Part shown: piece by piece, positions 8,123 to 13,910 of the stretch
How the letters are laid out: the number at the start of each line of letters is the position of its first letter
Numbering within the stretch: position 1 is the stretch's first letter
Origin: Halobacteriovoraceae bacterium
Lineage (GTDB): Bacteria; Bdellovibrionota; Bacteriovoracia; Bacteriovoracales; Bacteriovoracaceae
NCBI GenBank assembly: GCA_002711995.1
Contig: PASN01000014.1
Span: 62,001 to 126,000 of the forward strand
Reading direction: 5' to 3'
Length of the DNA stretch: 64,000 nucleotides
Made by a program: the position numbers and the translations under genes
The notes under the pieces: generated by a model
What the model was told of the DNA's origin: nothing
The model's database searches: none
Seen by the model: only the letters and a program-made list of their open reading frames with translations

Positions 8123-9097
8123 ATGAATAATCTCAGGTTTATTGATTTGTTTGCCGGGATCGGCGGGTTTAGATTAGGTTTGGAATCTCTGGGTATGGAA
8201 TGTGTCTATACCAGCGAGTGGAACAAACGAGCTCAAGAAGTTTACAAAATGAACTTCAACGAAACCCCAGATGGCGATATCACCAAAGTTAAAGAATCAG
8301 ACATACCACCTCATGACATTCTTTGTGGAGGCTTTCCTTGCCAAGCATTTAGCGTTGCAGGCAAAAGACTTGGCTTTAATGACACAAGAGGAACTCTCTT
8401 TTTCGACGTGGCAAGAATTGTTAAATACCATAGGCCAAGTGTCGTCTTCTTAGAGAATGTAAAAAACTTTCTAGGACACGACAGCGGCAGAACGATGCAA
8501 ACTGTTAAAGCAACCCTAGAAGACCTAGGATACAACGTGACCTTTAAGGTGCTTCGCTCAAGCGACTATGGAGTGCCTCAGGCCCGAGAAAGAGTCTTTA
8601 TAATTGGCGTTTATGGCAGCAATGAAAACTTTATCTTCCCTGAAGCTATAAGAGCTCAAAAGGTTGTGGACGACATTATTTTGGACCTTTCTCAAAAAGA
8701 ATTTAAGGAACTCCAAATTAAACGCGACGACATGTACTTTTATAAGGATGAAAAGGCTGTTTTAAATCTTCGGTCTCCACATCAAATTGGAAAAATAAAC
8801 AAAGGCGGACAAGGTGAGAGAATCTACTCCAGATTCGCTGCCGGCATTACCTTAAGCGCATATGGCGGTGGAGCTGCTGCAAAAACTGGCGCCTATAAAG
8901 TTGGGAGAAGAGTCAGAAAGCTTCACCCTGTGGAATGTCTAAGAATGCAAGGCTTTCCAGACAACTTTAAGCTTGGGCCATCCATAGTTAACACTTATCA
9001 ACAGCTAGGAAACTCGGTCTCTGTCCCGGTTATCAAAGCAGTTGGCAAAGAAATTTTAAATCAGGTATTTATCGGCGAAGAATTGAAGGCGTCGTAA
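8123..9097 (+). CDS. DNA (cytosine-5) methyltransferase, orphan
   Basis: 324 residues with the ordered motifs of C5 methyltransferases: motif I FAGIGGFRLG (SAM binding), motif IV GGFPCQAFS with catalytic Cys73, motif VI LENVKN, motif VIII QARERVF and motif X LGNSVSVPV. The target-recognition region (about residues 205-260) is short. The enzyme methylates cytosine in a specific DNA sequence that cannot be read from the protein. No restriction endonuclease is adjacent: the neighbours are a 68-residue zinc-ribbon protein and a lipase-like gene. It therefore looks like a solitary methylase, acting in regulation or protection. Confidence 0.94.
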   Translation: MNNLRFIDLFAGIGGFRLGLESLGMECVYTSEWNKRAQEVYKMNFNETPDGDITKVKESDIPPHDILCGGFPCQAFSVAGKRLGFNDTRGTLFFDVARIVKYHRPSVVFLENVKNFLGHDSGRTMQTVKATLEDLGYNVTFKVLRSSDYGVPQARERVFIIGVYGSNENFIFPEAIRAQKVVDDIILDLSQKEFKELQIKRDDMYFYKDEKAVLNLRSPHQIGKINKGGQGERIYSRFAAGITLSAYGGGAAAKTGAYKVGRRVRKLHPVECLRMQGFPDNFKLGPSIVNTYQQLGNSVSVPVIKAVGKEILNQVFIGEELKAS

Positions 9098-9100
9098 TAA

Positions 9101-9130
9101 AGCTGTACCACACACATGTGTGGCACAGCT
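9101..9130. terminator. Long hairpin between convergent genes
   Basis: AGCTGT at 9101-9106 pairs with ACAGCT at 9125-9130, and CCACACA with TGTGTGG inside, interrupted by one A/C mismatch. It sits in the 41-nt gap between the methyltransferase and the convergent hydrolase, a typical place for a shared bidirectional terminator. T tracts are modest on both sides. Confidence 0.6.
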
Positions 9131-9138
9131 CTTGTCAT

Positions 9139-10119
9139 TTACTTCTTTAGAAAACTCATTAATGCATTAATGAACTTGGGATAAGCTTCAATGTGAGGCA
9201 GGTGTCCCACGTCCTCAAGAAGGGCAAGAGAGGCGTTTGGTATTGCCGCTTCTGTTTTCTTGGCAAGCTCTGGGTAGTTACCCATGGTTTTTCTGGTGGC
9301 ATCATCCACCAAGTTCTTGCCTAGGGCTGTTTTATCTCTATCACCAATTATTAGTAATGTTTCAGGTTTAAGTTGGTTAAACTCATGAACCACCGGTTGA
9401 GTGTAAATCATGTCATATGTAAGTGCTGAAGTGTAGGCCAAATGTTGCCAATCAGGTCCTTTTATCCAACCAGTTTGAAGCTTAAGCCACCTCTCATAGT
9501 TTTCACTCCAACGGCCACCATAGTAGTTTTCCACTTGGTATTTTCTTACTTGTTTAGGTTTAAGTTTTAATTGCTTTTGAAAGACAACGTCAATTGGCTC
9601 GTATGGAACTTTAAGCTTGTAATCCTCAAGACCAATAGGGTTTACAAGCACAAGCTTCTCAACCATCTGTGGATACATAAGAGCAAACCTTGATGCGAGC
9701 ATTCCACCCATTGAATGTCCAAGCACTGTTACTTTATCCCACTTGTACCAGTCGACTAGCTTTTTTGTGTTATAGGCCAATCCATGGAAAGTGTATTGGT
9801 ATTGGAGCGGCTTTGAAGATCTGCCAAAGCCAATCTGGTCTGGAATTAAAACTGTGTATCCAGCGGCCGCAAGATCTCTTGCTGTTTGACCCCAATAAGC
9901 TCCCGAGAAGTTCTTCCCGTGCATTAGAACAATCTTCTTTCCATTGGATTTTTCAGGCTTAACGAGACTATATGCCATCTCCAGCTTATGAGTTTGGGAC
10001 AAAAACTTATATAACTTGGTTTTAAATGGATATTTGTAAGTTTTTAGTCTTTTATCCAAATTTGCTTTTTTAGGATCCGCACAGGCGAATAGCAACGATA
10101 GCATTAATAAGTATTTCAC
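9139..10119 (-). CDS. Exported alpha/beta hydrolase (probable lipoprotein)
   Basis: 326 residues starting at GTG 10119, with AAAGGAG upstream. The N-terminus MKYLLMLSLLFAC is a type II signal peptide, so the enzyme is probably lipid-anchored. Hydrolase motifs: oxyanion HGKNFSG, DQIGFGRS, nucleophile elbow GHSMGG, acid in IGDRDKTALG and histidine in EDVGHLPH. The layout resembles lipases and C-C bond hydrolases; substrate unknown. The ribosome binding site is buried in a 16-bp hairpin at 10124-10160, which suggests post-transcriptional control. Confidence 0.88.
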   Translation of the reverse strand: MKYLLMLSLLFACADPKKANLDKRLKTYKYPFKTKLYKFLSQTHKLEMAYSLVKPEKSNGKKIVLMHGKNFSGAYWGQTARDLAAAGYTVLIPDQIGFGRSSKPLQYQYTFHGLAYNTKKLVDWYKWDKVTVLGHSMGGMLASRFALMYPQMVEKLVLVNPIGLEDYKLKVPYEPIDVVFQKQLKLKPKQVRKYQVENYYGGRWSENYERWLKLQTGWIKGPDWQHLAYTSALTYDMIYTQPVVHEFNQLKPETLLIIGDRDKTALGKNLVDDATRKTMGNYPELAKKTEAAIPNASLALLEDVGHLPHIEAYPKFINALMSFLKK

Positions 10120-10123
10120 AGAA

Positions 10124-10160
10124 AGCTCCTTTGATAGGACAAAATCCTATCAAAGAAGCT
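10124..10160 (-). promoter_or_regulatory. 5' UTR hairpin that buries the ribosome binding site
   Basis: Read on the minus strand, AGCUU-CUUUGAUAGGA, a UUUUG loop, then UCCUAUCAAAG-GAGCU form a continuous 16-bp stem containing one U-G wobble. Read on the plus strand the same site is a C-A mismatch, so the RNA belongs to the minus strand. The 3' arm contains the Shine-Dalgarno AAAGGAG of the GTG-started hydrolase at 10119. Closing the stem should block initiation; a thermosensor, ligand, protein or RNase could open it. Confidence 0.7.
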
Positions 10161-10253
10161 CCACTATGAAAACGTTGTTCATGGCAAAGAATGCCTTTTC
10201 ACTAATTGAAAACTTTTGAGCTCATGCTGGATATATAAAGGAAACTGAATTGT

Positions 10254-10440
10254 TGTGCTGTAAAAAGCACACATCTTCCGTGACTCCCTCAATGAAGAGG
10301 GAGCCTTTAACATAAGGCTTTTGTTATGGAAGACATGAAAAGGGTCTTGAACTTCATCGTGATAGTCTTGCAACTGGCAATTGCAATTCTTGATCTGATC
10401 AAGTGATAGTTCGGGGAAGGTGTAAAAAGCATCTTCCCAC
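10254..10440 (+). ncRNA. Structured mRNA of small-peptide element, copy 1
   Basis: Ordered elements: hairpin 1 (10254-10271, TGTGCT/AGCACA, loop GTAAAA), linker CTTCCGTGA, hairpin 2 (10284-10303, CTCCCTC/GAGGGAG, loop AATGAA), hairpin 3 (10303-10318, GCCTT/AAGGC), peptide gene (10326-10406) and 3' hairpin (10414-10438, GGGAAGGTG/CATCTTCCC, loop TAAAAAG). The same order occurs at 16189-16373 with different stem sequences that still pair and identical or similar loops, i.e. covariation. TCTTCC in the linker is complementary to GGAAGA at codons 1-4 of the peptide gene. Promoter not clearly seen. Confidence 0.75.
10326..10406 (+). CDS. 26-residue amphipathic peptide, copy 1
   Basis: ATG at 10326, TGA at 10404-10406. 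The product begins MEDMKRVLNFIVIVL and ends LAIAILDLIK: charged ends around a roughly 18-residue hydrophobic or amphipathic helix. AAGG at 10314-10317 is spaced 8 nt from the ATG and lies in the 3' arm of leader hairpin 3. Copy 2 conserves MED, RVL and ILDLIK; many shared residues use different synonymous codons (GTC/GTT, CTT/CTA, GAT/GAC, CTG/TTA, AAG/AAA), which indicates selection on the protein. It resembles type I toxin peptides or phenol-soluble-modulin-like peptides in size and character only; no homology is claimed. Confidence 0.72.
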   Translation: MEDMKRVLNFIVIVLQLAIAILDLIK

Positions 10441-10455
10441 CTTTCATGCAAATTT

Positions 10456-10484
10456 ATAATACCAAACGCCAAGTTCGAGTTCAA
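10456..10484 (-). promoter_or_regulatory. Promoter for putative antisense RNA, copy 1
   Basis: On the minus strand TTGAAC (10479-10484) and TATTAT (10456-10461) are separated by 17 nt. Transcription would start near 10449 and run back through the 3' hairpin and the peptide gene. Copy 2 has a promoter-like sequence at the same place (16392-16420), 18 nt beyond its 3' hairpin as against 17 nt here. Confidence 0.55.
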
Positions 10485-10578
10485 TAAATTGAAGTCATTT
10501 TATACTTTGAAATTAGTTTATCTAGTAAAACTAATATTTTAGAAAGATGCTCCCAAATAGGGAGCATCAAAAAAGCAC

Positions 10579-11307
10579 TTATGATTGAAAGTATTTCTCT
10601 AGCTCGTCTGCGCCACCGATTCTTTCTCCCTGAATGAAGATTTGTGGAACGGTTGTTGCTCCACTTATTGCAACGAGGGTCTTAATGCTGAAATCCCTGT
10701 TGAGAACATGTTCTTCATATTCACAGTTGTTTTTCTGTAGAAGCTCCGCGGCCTTAGCACAAAAAGGACAACCTGGACGGGTGAACATTGCAACTGACTT
10801 TGGAATTTTTCCGTCTAGATATTTAAGCATGGTGTCTGCATCGGACTTGTTGAACGGATCCCCTGGTTTCTCTTCTTCAATAAACATTTTTTCGATTTTG
10901 CCATCATTCACTAGCATCGAATAACGCCAGGATCTTTTCCCAAAGCCAAGGTCTGATTTATCCACCAAGAAGCCAAGCCTTTCGGAGAACTCGCCATTTC
11001 CGTCTGGAAGCATTGTAATATTTTTGGCGTTTTGATCTCGCTTCCAATCATTCATTACGAAACTGTCGTTAACTGAAAGACATATAACGTCATCAATGCC
11101 TGCTTCCTTGAAAGCTTCATAAAGCTCATTGTATCTTGGAAGGTGCGTTGATGAACACGTAGGGGTGAACGCGCCTGGAAGAGCGAAAAGCACAACCTTC
11201 TTACCTTTAAAAAAGTCGTCTGTGGTCTTTTCAACCCACTCATAGCCTTCGCGTATTTTAAATTTTGCCTGAGGCACTTGCTTTCCTGTTTGATCGGGTA
11301 GTGACAT
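10579..11307 (-). CDS. Hybrid peroxiredoxin-glutaredoxin
   Basis: 242 residues. Residues 1-165 are a Prx5-type peroxiredoxin with peroxidatic Cys51 in PGAFTPTCSSTH; residues 170-242 are a glutaredoxin with Cys180-Pro-Phe-Cys183, the cis-proline in TVPQIF and GSH-binding-type GGADELEKY. This natural fusion, known from Haemophilus and other Proteobacteria, reduces hydrogen and alkyl peroxides using glutathione. No signal peptide, so cytosolic. An AAAGGAG ribosome site precedes the ATG. No oxidative-stress regulator adjoins it; the small-peptide element lies just downstream. Confidence 0.95.
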   Translation of the reverse strand: MSLPDQTGKQVPQAKFKIREGYEWVEKTTDDFFKGKKVVLFALPGAFTPTCSSTHLPRYNELYEAFKEAGIDDVICLSVNDSFVMNDWKRDQNAKNITMLPDGNGEFSERLGFLVDKSDLGFGKRSWRYSMLVNDGKIEKMFIEEEKPGDPFNKSDADTMLKYLDGKIPKSVAMFTRPGCPFCAKAAELLQKNNCEYEEHVLNRDFSIKTLVAISGATTVPQIFIQGERIGGADELEKYFQS

Positions 11308-11494
11308 AGAATCTCCTTTAGATTGGTTGTATTAAAATATTAAATATTAGTTTTAAATTTCAATCAAATTACTTGTTCTTATACTCTCATAACACACGAC
11401 TATTAAAGAGGTAAGTGTTTGCAATCACTTAGATTTTAGAGGTTTATTTAAGCATGGCATCAATATTGGACGATAAGCATTGCTGGAGGTTTTA

Positions 11495-11764
11495 ATGAGC
11501 ATCAAAAACGTTCGTGCTTTTAATGAGGCCATCCGTTCCATAAATAGTGGAACTGCAGAGATGAGCAAAGCTATTGAGGCCAATACCAGCGAGATTAAAA
11601 AAATTGTTAAGGCCATAGACAATGCCAAGGAAGAAGCAAAGATTGATTGGAAGAAAGTTGAAAGACTCGGAGAGTCAGATAGGTATCCACTTGCTAGTGG
11701 TTCGCCCCAATCTATCGAAGTTGATGGCGCTGCGTTGCTGCTAAAAAAACTTGATGTTTTATAG
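11495..11764 (+). CDS. Small helical protein, unknown function
   Basis: 89 residues from the ATG at 11495, preferred over 11480 because GGAGG sits 6 nt upstream. The first 60 residues are helical with a heptad-like pattern (MSKAIEANTSEIKKIVKAIDNAKEE) and could form a coiled coil. The C-terminus is SIEVDGAALLLKKLDVL. No signal peptide and no recognised family. The 187-nt region upstream is AT-rich and holds the divergent promoters for this gene and Prx-Grx, but I could not fix them. Confidence 0.65.
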   Translation: MSIKNVRAFNEAIRSINSGTAEMSKAIEANTSEIKKIVKAIDNAKEEAKIDWKKVERLGESDRYPLASGSPQSIEVDGAALLLKKLDVL

Positions 11765-11861
11765 CGCTGCTTCATAAGGTTAGTTGAAACAACCTTAATT
11801 TTTTCTTTGTAAAAGCAAATTCTAATTAGTATCTTATGGCCGTTAACTATAAGGAGATTTA

Positions 11862-12575
11862 ATGGGTGCTATAAGATTAGCTTTTATGTTCATGTTGACT
11901 TCAAACTTTGCTTTGGGCGCTATTTTTTGGGATGAAAATAGAGTTCAGGTAAAAAAACTTGCCGTTAAAAATCACAGACCTATTCAAGACTATGGCTATT
12001 CCAGAGAAGTGGTTATGCAAAAGATTCACCTTAAAAAGGACACTCAAGGGTACTATGTTGAAGATGTTTATTGTCATAAGACTTTCAGAAATGTAGGTCC
12101 GAACCGAATGCCACGACATACGGTTATAAACATTGAACATACCTGGCCACAAAGTCGATTTAGCACTCGCCAAAGCAAAAGGAATCAAAAAGCGGACATT
12201 CACCATCTATATCCAACCGAAAGCCAGTCCAACAGCAAAAGGTCTAGCTTCTACTTCTCTGAAGTAGAACATGGCACCAGCCCAACTTATGACTGTGATG
12301 ATTCAAAACTAGGATATAATTCAGAGATTGGAGATACAGCTTTTGAACCACCTGAAGATCACAAGGGCAATGTAGCTAGGGCTCTTTTTTACTTTTCTAT
12401 TAGATACGATATTGAAATCCCAGAGTACGAAGAAATGTTCCTGAGAATGTGGAACAATATCGATCCAGTTGATGAAAATGAGCGCAGAAGAAACGACATC
12501 GTTGAAAAGGAACAGGGAAATAGAAACCCATTTATTGATGACCCAGGTCTTGCAGATCTAATTACAAATTTCTAA
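11862..12575 (+). CDS. Exported endonuclease I (EndA/NucM family)
   Basis: 237 residues with a signal peptide (MGAIRLAFMFMLTSNFALGA) and a strong AAGGAGATTT ribosome site. The family core is NIEHTWPQSRF (catalytic His region) followed by KADIHHLYPTESQSNSKRSS, the metal-binding and active-site block of the endonuclease I family. Such enzymes cut double-stranded DNA non-specifically in the periplasm or outside the cell. In a predator this could degrade prey DNA or environmental DNA; that role is inference. A strong terminator follows. Confidence 0.93.
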   Translation: MGAIRLAFMFMLTSNFALGAIFWDENRVQVKKLAVKNHRPIQDYGYSREVVMQKIHLKKDTQGYYVEDVYCHKTFRNVGPNRMPRHTVINIEHTWPQSRFSTRQSKRNQKADIHHLYPTESQSNSKRSSFYFSEVEHGTSPTYDCDDSKLGYNSEIGDTAFEPPEDHKGNVARALFYFSIRYDIEIPEYEEMFLRMWNNIDPVDENERRRNDIVEKEQGNRNPFIDDPGLADLITNF

Positions 12576-12583
12576 TTAACTCT

Positions 12584-12608
12584 GGCCTCTACTTCTAGAG
12601 GCCTTTTT
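12584..12608 (+). terminator. Rho-independent terminator
   Basis: GGCCTCTA and TAGAGGCC (8 bp, loop CTTC) followed by TTTTT, 8 nt after the endonuclease I stop codon. The stem also lies at the end of the convergent hydrolase gene and may serve both. Confidence 0.9.
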
Positions 12609-12614
12609 ATTTGC

Positions 12615-13697
12615 TTAGTTTGCTAGTAAAAATTCCACAACATTGTCCAAATCCGAGTGAAGATTTTTGTTCATAAAGAAGTCTTCATGGCCACGGTCCT
12701 GTAGAATCTCATACTCTTTGTTGCTTGAGCCAATTCTGTGGAAGTTGTCTTTTAAAGTTGCTTCGGCCTCTGCAAGAGGATCATCAGCATAAAGCTGTTG
12801 AAAAACTGGAATGCGAATAAGCGGCAAGGCCGAAGGGTAAGGAAGCTTGGTTCTTGTTTTTATAGCTCTGTCTCTCACACCCTCAGCAAATTGAAAAAGA
12901 ATGCCATTTGTGGTGCTGTCCACAGTTTTTGTATACAAGGCCTTTCTTGCTTCTTTTGAAGTATTGTGACGATTATAAAGCCACTGCCAAAGGTTTAGGT
13001 TGGAAACAGGACCAGTAAAGCGAGTAAGGGTTTTCACATCAATTTCATCAAAGAATCGAAATGCCGGCCTAATAAAAAGAGCCATCTTTGCAAGCTCGTC
13101 CAATTTGTTGTCAACTCTGTCCACTGACATTGCTGTGTTCCCGGCAAGTAATGCCACGGCCTTAACCTTTCTCTGTCTTGACCAGGCCTTAGCTGGATTA
13201 AAGCAATTGGCCACAATGCACTTTGAAAGCCCTGCGAGGTAGGCCTGAGTGGTAATAGAGCCTTGGGAGTGGCCCATAATATAGATCTTGTCCTTGCTTT
13301 TTTCTTTGAGCCAGTCTACTGCCATTTCAATGTCATCCATGGCAATATCATCCATATTGGTGCCAGCAACATAGTCTGAGTTGCCTATTCCACGAACATG
13401 TAAGACATAAGGACGTAGGTTCCACTTCTCAACCAAATACCTGGCGACGGAGACTTCTTTGTTAGGCAGTAAGTCCCAGATATATGCGTTTTGAAAAAAG
13501 CCGGATACTAAAAGAACCAGTTTTGCATCATCGTTTTTGTTTTCAAATTCAATTAACTCTAAACAGTACTCTTGTTTCTCTCTAGAGTCTTGTCCGCAAG
13601 TTTTATGAACACTCCAGTCTGGGTGGTATTCAAACTTGGCGTGAACACTTACAGACAAAAGCAATAAAGAGATAAAAAACAACAAATTCTTATTCAT
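12615..13697 (-). CDS. Exported alpha/beta hydrolase
   Basis: 360 residues with a signal peptide (MNKNLLFFISLLLLSVSVHA) and AGGAAA ribosome site. The hydrolase core has VLLVSGFFQNAYIWD (oxyanion strand), HVRGIGNSDY, nucleophile elbow GHSQGS at about residue 143, an acid candidate in YADDPLAEAE and histidine in DRGHEDFF near the end. It looks like a lipase or esterase acting outside the cytoplasm. Two cysteine pairs (HKTCGQD...EYCLE and SKCIVANCFN) may form disulfides. It is one of several exported hydrolases in the window. Confidence 0.85.
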   Translation of the reverse strand: MNKNLLFFISLLLLSVSVHAKFEYHPDWSVHKTCGQDSREKQEYCLELIEFENKNDDAKLVLLVSGFFQNAYIWDLLPNKEVSVARYLVEKWNLRPYVLHVRGIGNSDYVAGTNMDDIAMDDIEMAVDWLKEKSKDKIYIMGHSQGSITTQAYLAGLSKCIVANCFNPAKAWSRQRKVKAVALLAGNTAMSVDRVDNKLDELAKMALFIRPAFRFFDEIDVKTLTRFTGPVSNLNLWQWLYNRHNTSKEARKALYTKTVDSTTNGILFQFAEGVRDRAIKTRTKLPYPSALPLIRIPVFQQLYADDPLAEAEATLKDNFHRIGSSNKEYEILQDRGHEDFFMNKNLHSDLDNVVEFLLAN

Positions 13698-13754
13698 ACG
13701 ATTTCCTATTACGAGAAGGGCACCAATAATTTATCCCCATAGTGCGCGAAGTGT

Positions 13755-13875
13755 AAAATAACACATGATGAGTTTTTCAACTTTAATTGTTCAAGTGTTT
13801 GAAAATACGATCTTAAATGATTCTTAATATAAAAAATTCAATTCTATATATCGCAATGTTGCGTTGTGTTATTTT
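13755..13875. repeat. Inverted repeat in the divergent promoter region
   Basis: AAAATAACACA at 13755-13765 and its exact reverse complement TGTGTTATTTT at 13865-13875 flank the AT-rich 99-nt core of the gap between the divergent hydrolase (13697) and the 734-residue protein gene (13911). Such spaced arms suit a regulator that binds two sites, but chance in AT-rich DNA is possible. The 213-nt gap contains no gene that I can support. Confidence 0.4.
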
Positions 13876-13910
13876 GCGTCGACATATTTTGAGATCAAAA
13901 GAGAGTTTAT

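Noticed and set aside
10179-10484. 101-codon minus-strand open frame
   Set aside because: It is antisense to peptide-element copy 1. The covarying hairpins and conserved plus-strand peptide explain this DNA, copy 2 has no equivalent frame, and the predicted protein has unnatural composition.
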